DNA of 64,000 nt from Lomentospora prolificans (lineage: Eukaryota; Ascomycota; Sordariomycetes; Microascales; Microascaceae): positions 2,871,397 to 2,935,396 of the forward strand of contig JARFXM010000008.1 of the NCBI GenBank assembly GCA_029532625.1, given 5' to 3'. Positions 11,960 to 23,872 of the stretch are shown piece by piece. Numbering within the stretch: the stretch's first letter is position 1; each line of letters begins with the position of its first letter. Under the pieces are notes generated by a model. It was not told where the DNA came from and ran no database searches. It saw nothing but the letters and a program-made list of their open reading frames with translations. The position numbers and the translations under genes were made by a program.

Positions 11960-14957
11960 TTATGTCTTGATGCTAGTCGCAGCTCGGCCGAGGTTGTGGA
12001 GAAGCAGGTTTAGATTTTCGACTAGCGGGGGGAGAGCATCGCATCCGTGGAAATTGTTATTGAGCGTCTCCTGAACCATGTTGACAACCGATTCCTGGTC
12101 GGAGAGCGGGATCGGTGGCATCAACTCGGCGTGGGTACCGCTTGGCTGAATTACGCACAGGTCCGGCTTCCCCCGGCTGATAAACCGTTGAACAGCTGGC
12201 ATGTCCGGTCCGTTCAGGCACACACTAATAGGGGGTGAGGGTCCATGAGCGGTGGGAAAGGTACAGGGTTCTGCTCCCTTGATCTCAGGGGCAATGCTAT
12301 AAACCCAGATCGTGAGCGCCGCTTGATAAACCCCAATTGCAAAAAATCCCCGAAGATGCATGGGCGTGAACTTTGCAGCGGCTCGTAGAACCTGCCCTGC
12401 ATGCCATATAGCACGGCGTGATTCCTCGTTGTCAAGCCAGCCACGGAGAACCGGAAGGGCCCTCCTAGCGTCGTCTTGGGTGCCTTTGCCCGCGAAGAGC
12501 TCGACTTCCTGGAATGGCATATGGAGGTGCATATAAAGAAGTTCGAGAAGCAGCATTGTCTCCCCTCTCGACGGAAGCTCTTCTTCGTCCGGGCAATTGA
12601 TCCGGAAGTGATTTAATGCCTGCGAGATTTGTTGATGCTGGAGAGATAGGCCGGCGTTGGTGTCTCTGCACTGGCTGAGCGCCACGCGTAGTTGGTGGTA
12701 ATGCCAAAACATGCCCCAGATGCCACAGAGGATAATGAGTTGGCAAAAGTGCTCGTCATACCAGTCATTGGGTTCGACCTGTTTATTCATGTACTCGACA
12801 AGGCTAACTGCGCTTGGCCCCTGTGACAAAGTCAAGTAAACCGTCTTCCACTCCTCGGCGCTCCTGGCGAGCCACAGGCGTCTCGATGCGGGCATCGGCG
12901 TCTTCATCTCGGCAAAAGATATCAACGGGTTTGTAGAAAGCGCAATGCTCGCCTGCGTATCAGTTATAAACGCCCGGTAGGCTATACGAGTGAAGCTTTC
13001 GTGCTCTACCCACGCAAGCCATTTCTGATGGAGGACGCTGCCGGTATCTTCGGGGAGAGGCGGGGGAGGGCAGTGACTGGGAGCATTGAATCTACCAGCC
13101 CGGCGAAGCATCTGATGAACGCAACATTCAGTTAATAACTAACGGCTGAAAACGTATATTAACAAGGTCAGGGGCGACGCACCGTATAGGGGTGTTGTCG
13201 GTGGCTCTCAGAAAGTTCAATTTTCCTCTTCATGCCGCTCCAAATGCCAACTTCTATTTGGCACGTAATTGCTTGCAAAACCCACAATTTTCTCGTTGCA
13301 GCATTCTCTTCTTCGCATACCTGGCGAAGTGAACAACGAAGCGTCTCTTCCATGGCAAATCCTACTGTGTGCAGAAGTTTTGAGTCAGTCATCGTCGCAC
13401 CAGCGGAGATGACAGAGGCGAGAAGTTCTGGCCTCTGTTGGCTGACGCTGAACGAGGCCTCGTGGATAAAGGAGTCAGCTTCGTATCGGTGATACGCGAA
13501 GAAGGCCTGTATTAGCGTGTCGAGGAGCGCCGGGGCGGGGAATGCCTTGGTAACGAGGCGCTTCTTGTCTGGTCTGCAGCTACTGAGTACCATTGACAGA
13601 ATCTCGTCGCGGGCGGTCACGGGTACCTTCTTGTCGGCCAACGATGGATCAGGCTCGAACGGCGGAACGTTGAAAGACTCTGGCGGGCTGGGCCCCAACG
13701 CGGACAGGCTCTCAATCCCCGAGCCGCCCTGGTCGTGTGTTGAGGGTTCCCAAACGCCCAAGGAAGATTGCTTGTAGGCCTCGATCCCCAAGGCAATATG
13801 CCTGTGCTGGGAAGTAGACTTGACCGCACTGGCATCGAGCGCAGAGCTTAGAGGTTGAACTGCGGCAAAATAATGAGAAGGGCTGGTTGGCAGGTTGGAG
13901 AGGCCCATAGCGACGTCTTCAAAGCCAAAGTCTCCTTCTACGGTGAAGTCTAGCAAGCCATGTAGGGCCTGAGTCGGATCGAAGTCATGCTCGTTGATGG
14001 GGCCAAAATCACTCGGGTGTCCATTGACAGCAGTCACGACACCACGCAGGAAGCTAGAAAAGTCGTGCTCCGCAAGGCCGGGCGGCTGCCCTTGGCCGAG
14101 CTGGAGATGTGATGGTTGTGGACCTGCCTCTCATGTTAGCCGGCGGCGATGGCAGAGTAATAAGCCTTGGCAAAAGTGGATGATATTACCCTGAAGTTCC
14201 GAATCTATGGCACCAGGCGTCGTAACCTGCCCGTCGGTGCTGTGGAACATGGTGATGTTGCTTGTCTCAGTGCTTGGGGGACTGATTGCGACGCTGGGTT
14301 GCACGCCTTTCATATGGCGTTAGTAAGAGGGCTCGGCTCCAGGTTGGGAAAGTGTCAGGTGCGCCGCGTCTTACCAGACTGCCTCTCAGGGGTTATGGAA
14401 AACTTATCACCAGTACGAGCGTCGCGCTGGCAGGTTATTCCTCTCTGGTGGCAGCGGTTGCATACTCGGTTTTCGTCGCATTTCAATTTGGCTGTAGCAC
14501 ATGCCTTGCAGGCCTGTGATACGCGTGGGCCCTGGTTGAGATGTCGCCGCTGTCGCTTGCCTCCTCGGTCGTCGGGGTCGTGGCAGGACATGTGTCGTTT
14601 CAGGAGATCTCTATGACGCGATTGGAAATTAGCACTTGCGAATCCGCGGTCGGTCGAATGGAAAGCCATACTGTCGGCCAAACGCCTTGTGGCAGGTCTC
14701 ACACCGAAATGGCCGGTCCTGCGAATCTACCGGGCTTGTCAGCTGAAGCTACACACCCGGAGTCATGCATAGATGCATTCATTCGTTTTTTTTTTGTCTT
14801 GATAGCTCGGCCACGTCGGACACTTACGAGATCGCACATGCCGCGCCAGGTGGTCAACACGACTAAAGGTCCGCTGGCAATGCGAGCATTGGAAAAGCGG
14901 TTTTGGAGGAGCCTTTCGCTCTAGCTGCTGCTCTAGCTGCTCTGTTTGAGAGTCCAT
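11960..14957 (-). CDS. C2H2 + Zn2Cys6 transcription factor, 876 aa
   Basis: Six exons (14957-14828, 14726-14672, 14610-14375, 14306-14190, 14123-13183, 13111-11960) give 876 residues. Two C2H2 fingers come first. Finger 1 is FQCSHCQRTFSRVDHLARH with its last His made by the first splice. Finger 2 runs CETCHKAF...LLKRHMSCH and is only complete after an intron is removed between GRQ and DLL. A Zn2Cys6 cluster follows at about residues 95-121 (C-x2-C-x6-C-x5-C-x2-C-x6-C). A Ser/Pro-rich linker leads to a long C-terminal fungal-TF homology region (about 360-860). An alternative in-frame ATG at 15002 would add 15 residues; the start at 14957 gives the typical MDS beginning. It is a nuclear regulator, and its place between hydrolase and cupin suggests a cluster-specific activator. 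Confidence 0.9.
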
Positions 14958-15425
14958 GCTTGCGAAAGTGCTTGCGAAATGGGCGGATCGGAAGATGTGC
15001 AATTCTGGATTTTGTTCAGGAGGGATCAGACCTGGGGATTCCGTTCGCGCACGCTAGTCCATCCAGTCCCAGAGTAACCCCCTGCTGGCGGTTTGGTGGG
15101 AAACAGGGGAAAGCAGATGGTATTGATATTGATCTATTTGCGGGGTATTAGCGGTCCCCTAGCCCATTTGAAGTAAGGGCTTGCCTACCACAGGCCAATC
15201 AGTGGCGTGTTAATTCGTCGCCACCCTCGACTTCTCCATCACCGTGGAGCCGGTGGCCGGCTCCACCTAGAATTCTGAGCAAGGGAGTACAAAAGAATGC
15301 GCGGCACTACATGGTCTGTCTCTGCTACTACTACTAATAGGTCACGAGATAGGGAGAACGGGTCCAGCATGTGCTCTTCTCTTCCCCAACCATCTCTGGC
15401 TGCGGGGGCGTTACTATGACATTAA
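14958..15425. other. Regulator promoter / cupin 3' flank
   Basis: This 468-bp gap lies between two minus-strand genes. No open frame with motifs is present. It must hold the promoter of the transcription factor. Confidence 0.6.
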
Positions 15426-16060
15426 TCAAGGCTTATCTTCGTAGCCTGGGATGGTCTCAGTAGAGTTATCCTTCATCTCCTCCCCGTTGATGACAATCTT
15501 CTCGGCCGGTTGGAGCACGTACAGCATCCTGGCCCACGACGTCTCGCTTCGGTTCTTCCAAGCATGATTGGTACCGCGCTGCACCGATATATCCCCTCTC
15601 TTCATGTGCCTCGACTCTCCAGAGTCTAGAATTAGATCTATCTCTCCTTCTAAAACCACGCCATAATCGAGACTGACGGTTCGGTGCATCGGGGACAATG
15701 CTCCGGGTGCCATGTCAACGACGCGGAGGACGGTGCCTGTGGAGTAATTCTGTCAGTCTATCCGTCCGCATGGGTAGTCTCGTGTTGTGTAATGCAAGCC
15801 CAAGCCGTACCTGTCGCAATAGTTATGCCAGGAAGATTTTCAGTGTATTTCTGGTATGTGGTAACATCGCTATCGTTCGAGAGAGGGACGGGGAATTTGT
15901 TTGTCGCGTAACAAAGCGCAAACTCCGCGCCGTCAGGGAGGGCCTGGAACGGAGCGGCCTCGGGCAATGCGTCCGAAAATGTAGTCCTCCCCTGTGCGTC
16001 ATGGGTCGTGATAAACCGGCTGATGGGCCGGAGATCATTTGGCGTCCTTGCCGAGGCCAT
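15426..16060 (-). CDS. Single-domain cupin protein, 186 aa
   Basis: Two exons (16060-15811 and 15736-15426) joined over a 74-nt intron encode 186 residues. The second exon carries the cupin core. Motif 1 is PMHRTVSLDYGVVLEGEIDL and motif 2 is KRGDISVQRGTNHAWKN. Motif 1 has H-x-T where metal-binding cupins usually have H-x-H, while Asp, Glu and the motif-2 His remain, so metal binding may be altered. Small fungal cupins of this type occur beside polyketide or aromatic-catabolic genes as isomerases, dioxygenases or accessory proteins. No signal peptide is seen, so it is probably cytosolic. The exact reaction is unknown. Confidence 0.85.
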
Positions 16061-16937
16061 TTTTGCTCACGAATGGGACAGAAAACTAGGAAATCGGTCT
16101 TTGTTGCGGGTGAAAAAAGAGGAATGGACTATGATTTGTATATTTACCGCAAAACTCCGAGAGATCTCTTATGTGTTCCACGCGGAGAGAAGAGGAGAGT
16201 ATCTTGGGGTTGTGGCCCACTTGCCGTCTGTATTCACTGGTCCCGATGTGGAGAGACTTGAGAAGCTTCAATCCCGATCACGGCCTGCCCACCAAGCGAA
16301 GTTCAAGCTCCTTGTGAGAGGGACCGGTTAGCCGGCTGCTAGTGGGCGGGCTGGCCACACGGCCTGGCAGCCAGGCACAACGAGCCCCAGAGACATTGTT
16401 GTGAAAGGAATTTGGCGCGCTAATTAGCGCCTAAATTTCTACCAAGGTACACTGTCGGTATTTGTTCGACTCCGGCCCTAGGTTTCTCGTGACTTGCGGC
16501 TTAGGACCTCAAACCCAGTTCGAACTGTCCTTTGCAGTGGATTGGGGAAAATTTTGGTGCGTTCCGGAGCGCAGAGAATATATCATTTTGGAACACCCGA
16601 AAGGTGAATGGCTTGCGCAACAGAATGGTGCCAACACGATCACACATCCGTGATGTGATTCTGGAAGTTGGTCCTTTGTTTCCGCATCATTTGCACATGA
16701 CTCTAGTACAGAACACGATGAGGCAGTGTATATCCTCGAGGGAGTGAATAAACCGGTGGGAACAATGACGTAGCCCATGGCACGGTGTAAGATTAGAGAT
16801 CGGAGCTACACACGGGCATTGCAGCTGTATTGTCATACAGGACACCAGATATAAAACACACCAGTAAAACACACGAGCTCTCTATTAAGCATTAATAAAG
16901 TTGAAGAAACAAACAGCTGACTTTATGTATCCCCAGC
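16061..16937. other. Intergenic region, no gene seen
   Basis: The region holds the cupin promoter and the 3' flank of the monooxygenase gene. Short frames only; nothing recognised. Confidence 0.5.
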
Positions 16938-19414
16938 TTAGTCGATTCGCCGAGCGCTCGACACATCTGGAACACCAGTTCCCTCAACTAACTTGCCACT
17001 AATCACCTCGTAAACGGGGATCTCAGCCAGCCTCGAGATAATGTGGTGTAGAGTAGGAAGCGCTACCCAGTCCAATGGATCCATACTGAAGCTAGCCTTC
17101 TCGGCCCTATAAACTTTGTCCACTTTGCTGGGCACAACCAGGGCTTCCTGTGCGTGCGGCACGAACGTTGCGTGCTCCACGTCGGCCTTGCCACGGTCTC
17201 CGACGCGGGGGATATACTTATACGCGAAGATTCCATCGTCGTCTTCACCACCAATCGTACCCTTTTCCTCGGCAGGATCCTCTTCTTTAAGGCCGTCTAG
17301 CAAAAAGTTGCCAAACGTTGCCCCTTGCCACCCTGTCTGGATCCTGAAGCTGTCTTTGTGGCGCCATAGGTCGACAGAGCAGTATAGCTTCGGCATTCCC
17401 AACTCTTCACGCCCGCTCACGATGGGGTCCGTCAAACTTTCAAAGAGAATTGGCAAGAAGGTGCCGTCCAGAACCTCGCCATTCTTCTGGACAAATTGCA
17501 CTCCATGAACGTAGAGGCCTATGTGGCGGTAGCCTGAGCCACCGAGCCATTCCATTCTATTCAAAGTAGTTTGAGAAAAGCTGGCATAGGCCACAGTGCC
17601 GGGGCTTTTAAACCGGAATGAGGTTGAAGGAAACAGGTTTTGGAGTACTGTGCGCGAAGTCTTGAACTTGATTGAGGCCGTCATGAATGTGGAATCTAAG
17701 GCATTTCGTGGTACACCCTCGAAAGTCTGCCGAGGTCCAGGCATGGGCCCAAAGGATACCGGCATTCTCCAATAGAGATTGGGTTTTCTGGCCCAATCCC
17801 ACTTTCGGAAGGCATTGGAGGAGTGGTCCCACTCATCATGACCAAAATTGTAGTTGGTATATTCCATCACTAGAGAAGTGGGTTAGATTTGTGATCCTAG
17901 TGTACCTGAGTTTTTGTCACCCACTGTCCAATTTGCGTTCACTAAGGTCAAGGCCGGCAAGTCTTGAGTATTGTTGTACTTGATGGGCCCGTTCCATACG
18001 GAAGTTTTCAAAGAGTCGAAGCCTCTCAGGAACTTCCTCGGGCTGGACACCACGCTGAAGAACAACACCGAGAGAAGCTGCGTCCTCGATGGCACAACCG
18101 CCCCCTTGTCCTTGGTCTATATGGTGTCAGTACCGAGTTACACGGAAACTAGTGTATACGTTCATCGGAAACATACGCGGCAAGAAAGGATGGGCGGCGT
18201 CGCCAAGGAGAGCCAGACGGTCTTCAACCCAGGTCGAAAGATTATCCATATCGAGAAGCTCCCAGACTTTTAGCGAGTCCGTCTCCGCCTTGTCTAAAAG
18301 CGCCAATACGGATGGATGGAAGTTTTTGAAGACCTTCAGCAGACAACTCTTTCCTACAGCGGTGTTCCATTCTGTACAGGTTGTCATTAGGATTGTCCAG
18401 GCTGCCAAAGGCATATCGAACCAACTTACCGCCCTCGGCTGCCCCAGTCGCCTGGCTCTCCTCACGAGGATGGATGCACACGAAGTTGAGTTGTCTGTTT
18501 GAATCGCAAGGATACATGACGATCCTCCGATCCTCTCCATACCAAATGATTAGTTGACCATCGCGCGTCACAAAGTCGCGCGTGATAGGATCGTCAAGAG
18601 CGAGTTGTCTCGGCACGAGGAATCGAAAGGCACTTTTCCCGGACGGCTTAGGTTTAATGTCTCCGCCAGATATTTTCGAACGACTAATGGACTGGATAAT
18701 ACTGTTAGCAGCGGACGTTCACTGGTATGTTTGCTTCTCCGTAGACGTTTACTAACCTTGACACCGTCCGCACCTAGTATCACGTCTCCCGACACCTTCT
18801 CCCCGTCTTCTAGGGTCGCTGTTGCTGTAACTGGGTCGACATGGGTGACTGCACTGGAGGTGCGAAGCTCGACGGGGATACCTGGGCCTTGGGTGTCGGT
18901 GGCACGCCTCTTGAGCTCCTCGTGCAAATGTACGCGATGGACGAGAATCCACTCATGCTGCCAAATCTTATTCGCGTCTGCCAAATCCACATCCCGTTTT
19001 AGAACATTGGCCTCGTCGTACTCGGTAACCTTGTGGCAGAGAAGGATCAGTGATCAGCATGGGCCGTTCAGACTAGAAGGCGAGAGGGTCAAGGCCGCAA
19101 CCTACTGATCTCATAAGAGTGCCGTTTATTTGATCCGCAACGATGCCCATTCTCTTTAACAAGCCGTTGGAGTTGGGCGCAATGTGTAATGCAGCTCCCA
19201 CCTCGTTAGCGAAACGCGACCGCTCGAGAATTATGACCTTGTGCCCCTGCTGGCGAAGGAAAATGGCAGCGCTCAAGCCTGCAATACCAGCACCGACCAC
19301 AACAATGTTCAGGGCTCCTGGATCAGTCGCTGTGGCCGTGCCATTGGTACTGCTGTTTGTAAACATCGTGCCTGCCGTCCTTCTGACGTTTGAGAACAAA
19401 TTGGATACTGACAA
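16938..19414 (-). CDS. Flavin monooxygenase fused to acetoacetate-decarboxylase-like domain, 720 aa
   Basis: Six exons (19414-19106, 19029-18757, 18691-18430, 18371-18177, 18116-17925, 17869-16938) join in frame to 720 residues. Residues 1 to about 410 form a salicylate-hydroxylase-type flavoprotein: VVVGAGIAGLS (41-46 GxGxxG) for FAD, VILGADGVKS (DG motif) and LALLGDAAHP (GD motif). Residues 411-720 match the acetoacetate decarboxylase fold, with GREELGMPKL carrying the Pro-Lys that in true ADC forms the Schiff base. The splice into the ADC part uses a GTGGGT donor at 17924; reading on would meet a stop at once, so a fusion is the best model. A hydroxylation plus decarboxylation or ring-modifying role in aromatic breakdown is inferred. 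It is divergent from the SDR at 19953. Confidence 0.88.
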
Positions 19415-19952
19415 GAAGAATCAAGACTTGGAATGATGATTCACTAGCTTGTTGGGCAGATTTCTTCAGGAGCAATGGAAGCTAATGATACTGCATATCA
19501 AATTCACCGACAGATCTCGGGGATGTTTTAATACCCCTAAGGAATTGTTGGTCCGATGCCCCAACCCTTGCCACTATTATTTTCTCCGGATTCCTGGGAG
19601 GGTGCGGTATGGTGGGGTGAGCTCTGGAACCGCGGACCATGCTGCTTTCGGCCAGCTCTCCGCACGCTCAACGTTACGTGGTTTCTCTCCCGGGATGTGG
19701 GGTGTGTACGGATGCGGGGTATGGATTCTCCATTGTTCGCTTCCGCTGAAAGCCTCGGAAAACACCACGCGCACCCTTTGCTCGCTTGGACAAGGCCTTG
19801 ATGGGAGGGACAGCATATGCAGGTACCATCGTGTTATTGCTCAACCTGGTCAAACCTGGTCAATCGAACAGCACCTAGCTACAACGTCTGATACGAACCG
19901 CGTGTCTTTTTTTTTTTTTGCAACACTGGCTCTTGATACTCGCTAATCTGCA
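19415..19952. promoter_or_regulatory. Shared divergent promoter region
   Basis: This 538-bp gap separates two genes that point away from each other, the monooxygenase-ADC fusion and the SDR, so both promoters lie here. A run of 13 T occurs at 19907-19919, 34 nt before the SDR ATG. I did not identify a definite binding site of the cluster regulator. Confidence 0.5.
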
Positions 19953-20882
19953 ATGTCTTCACCAAAGGTGGCTCTCATCACTGCAGCCAGCAGCGGCCTG
20001 GGTGCTGCGATTGCACATACCCTTGTTGTTGAACTTGGCATGAATGCAGTCATCAACTATCATCGGAATGAAAGCCGGGCCATGGAACTAGCCCAGAAGC
20101 TACAAGAAGAGCGTGCAGCAAAGCACAGTACCTCTGGAGGAGAATCACCGGTCGTCCGGGCTGTGCAGGCAGATGTAAGTAGCAAATCTGATATTTACAA
20201 CCTTGTCGAGAAGGCGGCAGCAACGTTTGATGGCCGACTTGACGTGGTTATCTCCAATGTCGGGTGGACACAGATGCGCAACTTCTCCGACTTGGACGAC
20301 GGGGTAAATGAAGATGACTGGGATCGCTGCTACAATGCCAACGTCAAATCCCACCTGTGGCTTTTCCATGCCGCCAAGCCCTACCTTGAAGCAGCCAATA
20401 GGCGGGATGAAGGCTCTGCAGTGTTTGTGAGCACTGCGAGTGTAGCAGGCGTCAAGCCTAGCGGAAGTAGCTTGGTAAGCTTTAGACATCTAACGCTGCA
20501 TTCCCCTCTTCATGTCGTCTAACAAGCGCGACTCGATGATACTATAGCCATACGCGGTGACAAAGTCTGCGCTTATTCATCTTGTCAAGTCACTTGCAAC
20601 TATTTCCGCTCCTTCCATTCGAGTTAACTGTGTCTCACCTGGAATTCTCTTGACTGTGCGCCTGCTCCAACCCCCCAGAAATACTCTGCCTCTGAAGCCT
20701 AACAATTCTGACAGGAATGGGGCCTCTCTTTCCCGCAAGAGAGACTTGATGCGGCTAAGGCCGCCAATAAGCTAGGAAGATTTGCTACCGTTGAAGATGT
20801 TGCGCAACAAGTCCGAACTTTTGTTGTTTCAAGGACGATCACAGGCCAAAACGCCATCATTGATGCTGGTTTTAGTCTCTAG
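19953..20882 (+). CDS. Short-chain dehydrogenase/reductase, 265 aa
   Basis: Three exons (19953-20474, 20548-20655, 20715-20882) give 265 residues, typical for classical SDRs. The nucleotide-binding glycine motif is ITAASSGLG (an Ala replaces the first Gly). The usual NNAG element is SNVGW, the catalytic Ser lies in FVSTASVAG, and the active-site pair is Tyr/Lys of PYAVTK, which is created across intron 1. The last exon has the expected LGRFATVEDVA and ITGQNAIIDAGFSL ending. Intron 2 begins with GTGCGC, a rare but acceptable donor; without it the frame stops early. It is a cytosolic NAD(P)H-dependent oxidoreductase, likely acting on an alcohol or keto intermediate of the neighbouring monooxygenases. 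Confidence 0.9.
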
Positions 20883-21675
20883 ATGCAATTAATGTGTACC
20901 GTTGACCATAATAAACCCCCTTGTGGTTCAAAACATCTGTTCCTCTCGTTCTACACAGTTGGACTATCACCCGAGTTCCATACACGTTCCCTGAACCGAC
21001 TGTGAGGCCTAAAAGGGGGAATACGTAGAGAGGGCCCGAATTTAGGCCGATAATAATGCCATGGGCCTGGCTCTTCTTCTTCATCTTCTTTCTCTTGTCA
21101 GGAGGCATCTATTCTGCCCGCCGGATACACTGAGCTGTTGGCCCCGGTCGTGACGCTTATCCACGCTCAGACCACTGTCAGTAAGTCCTCACCAATTCAT
21201 GTGTTTTTAGATAAGGCTCGTAATTGGAACCAGTGACATGGCCCGCATTCTGCTCAATCCTCGGAGGAGGTCCCAGCGGCCTCCTCAGTAAACCGGCTTG
21301 CTGGTTTCGGATCCCCCCCTCCGATTCTGTGCTACGCGACGTCTGCCCCGCCTCCGCTGCCCGCTTTGCCGAAGTTGGATGTGCCCCTCCCCCGCCCCCG
21401 CCTCTGGCAAAGACTAGAATACCAGTGCGGGCGACTGATGACGCCGGTAACCGAGACAGCCGAGGCAGCAAGCATGTCTCTCAAATCGGCTAGCGCTGTT
21501 GACTAACAATAATTCTTACAGAAGTGACTCTTCATGGGCGTTTGAGAGCCGCCGTCATGGGGATGAGGGGCAGCCAGGTTCATATTATAATATAATAATA
21601 TAACAAGACAAATTCCAACCAATACCCCCCAACCCAGATAGTCCAACAATCTTTAGCAGTCCAAGACAGATCATC
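20883..21675. other. Intergenic region, no gene seen
   Basis: The region contains short frames without motifs and an AT-rich TATAATATAATAATATAA stretch about 75-90 nt before the next ATG, possibly the core promoter of the gene at 21676. Confidence 0.5.
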
Positions 21676-23130
21676 ATGGCTCGTACCCATCTTAAGAAGG
21701 CGGATCCTGGAGCACAAGAAGTGACGGGCAACCCGTCACTCGATGTTTCCAGTATTGTGAAGGGTGTCATTGACACAATCCGCAAGGATGGCGACAGCGC
21801 CGTCCGCCGATACAGCGAACAGTTTGACAAGTGGTCCCCGCCCACCTTCAAGTTATCCCCTACGGAGATCGAACACGCCGTTTCCCAGTGCTCCGAGCAA
21901 GTAATACGAGACATCAAACAAGTGCAAGCCAACGTTCGGAAGTTTGCCGTGGCACAGAAGGAGTCTTTGAAAGAATTCGAACTGGAAATCGCACCGGGCG
22001 TTTTCCTGGGCCAGAAGAATAACCCGATTGACTCTGTTGGCGCGTATGTGGTATTACCTTTCAGTGCTGTCTGCTATATTCTCCACCGTCGCAGATTCTA
22101 ATCCATCCTTCCCAGTTATATTCCAGGCGGCCGCTATCCCCTGCTAGCCTCAGCACACATGACCATCTTGACTGCCAAAGTTGCCGGCGTAAAGAACGTG
22201 GTTGGGTGTACACCCCCCGCTTCGGGAAAGATACCCAATGAGACAGTTGCTGCAATGCACCTCGCAGGAGCAGATGAGATCTTCATTCTTGGGGGAATCC
22301 AAGCTGTAGCTGCCATGGCTGTGGGTACCGCAACCGTTCCCAAGGTCGACTTTATTGCCGGACCCGGTAACGCATTCGTTGCGGAAGCGAAGCGGCAACT
22401 GTTTGGAGAGATTGGCATCGATCTTTTTGCTGGCCCGACGGAGGTGCTAATAGTTGCCGACGAGACCGCCGACCCTTTTATGGTCGCTGTCGATCTACTC
22501 TCACAGGCGGAACATGGCCCGGATAGCCCGGCTGTTCTTATCACTACGTCTACAGAAGTAGGAGAAAAGACAATTCGACACTGCGACGAACTTTTAAACG
22601 GATTAGTGACTGCTCCCATAGCTAGTGTTTCTTGGAGAAATCACGGGGAAGTGATCCTGGCAGGCTCAATCGACGAGGCCTACCAGATTGCGGATGAATA
22701 TGCCTTTGAACACGTACAGATTCTCACATCCAGGCCGAGGGAGGCCCTTGAGAAGATGCAGCATTATGGTGCCTTATTTTTAGGACCAATGACATGTGTC
22801 TCATATGGTGACAAGGTAGGCCGCCCCTTTCCAGTTGATGCAAAACTTAGCAGAGCTCAACACTGACTGAGAACACGACAGTGCATTGGAACCAATCACG
22901 TCCTTCCGACCAAGGGTGCGGCTAGATACACCGGCGGGCTTTGGGTCGGAAAATTCCTGAGGACTGTCACGTATCAAGAGGTTAGAAACGCGGAAGAGAG
23001 TGGCAAGCTTGGTCAGCTTTGTGGGAGGGCTGCAAGAGTGGAACTCTTTGAGGGCCATGCGAGATCTGGAGATCTCCGTGCACATCTCTATCTCGATAAT
23101 GAATTCGACTGGATAAAACCGAAGCCTTGA
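21676..23130 (+). CDS. Histidinol-dehydrogenase-like NAD enzyme, 438 aa
   Basis: Three exons (21676-22043, 22116-22815, 22882-23130) give 438 residues, the full length of monofunctional HisD. Conserved features are AYIPGGRYPLLAS (made over intron 1), FIAGPGNAFVAEAKRQL, AGPTEVLIVAD, the zinc ligands in SQAEHGPDSP, the catalytic Glu-His in YAFEHVQ, GDKCIGTNHVLPTKGAARYTGG (Asp zinc ligand), and EGHARSGDLRAH near the end. Fungal histidine biosynthesis uses a trifunctional HIS4-type protein. A stand-alone copy among catabolic genes therefore points to oxidation of a different alcohol to an acid; HisD homologues such as the bacterial dihydroxypropanesulfonate dehydrogenase show that such substrate shifts occur. 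The actual substrate is unknown. Confidence 0.92.
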
Positions 23131-23627
23131 ATATCATGGAGGTTGGAACGAGACGGCTAAGCCCTGATGTATTTTAGCCCGGCCTAGTCTTAGCCTACAT
23201 TTGAATGACCCGCACCTCCATCGCTACACTACTTTCTAGTGACGCTATCCTTGGCCTCCTCGTGATTGGACTACACTATCCGTATTATTAGATACGCCTT
23301 CCATACGTTCGCCAAGAAGGGTGTAGTAATATGGTTGATTGGGTTATGGCGCGACAAGAGACGTGGGGACCCGAGAAGCCGGGCGCGAGATTACGCGACT
23401 GATGAAGGGATGGATCATGGGGTATTCCACAATTCACGAGGAGATATCAAACGATGTGGTGCCTATATTCCGAAGCACCTGTCTTCTCTCCGTAGTACGA
23501 GATGACATCAAACCGAATCGTGGCTACGCTCGGATTGTCTTTATCGTGCTCACCGCATACACCTACGTACCAGGCGTTGGTTATTGGGGGTCGAGCGACA
23601 GGTTTCCAGCTCAGGACGTTGGAAACA

Positions 23628-23846
23628 TCATAAGCGGGGACCGAAGCTGGTTATAGCACCATCGGGCATATCGTCTCTATCGGTCCTGACGCAGCGGAGC
23701 TTGTACCCGGCCGGCCTATCTATATTAACTGCCTCATACGCGTCCGCAATGAGCGCGAAGAAACTTTTTTTTCCATCAATATTCACGATGCATTCAGTAA
23801 CAGGAGCAGAAAACTCATGAGCAACCGATGGCGCAACTCGGAACAT
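23628..23846 (-). CDS. Possible small gene or gene remnant, 72 aa
   Basis: The frame encodes 72 residues with coding-like composition (contains NIDGKKSFFALIADAYEAV and RTDRDDMPDGAITSFGPRL). No family is recognised. It could be the last exon of a lost gene. The 2.6-kb gap in which it lies has no better candidate on the minus strand. Confidence 0.25.
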   Translation of the reverse strand: MFRVAPSVAHEFSAPVTECIVNIDGKKSFFALIADAYEAVNIDRPAGYKLRCVRTDRDDMPDGAITSFGPRL

Positions 23847-23872
23847 TTACTAAATATTACGCTAAGGTGCGC

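Noticed and set aside
21178..21493. Gly-rich frame and its opposite-strand partner
   Set aside because: Both arise from a GC-rich tract with C/G runs; no motif or splice sites.
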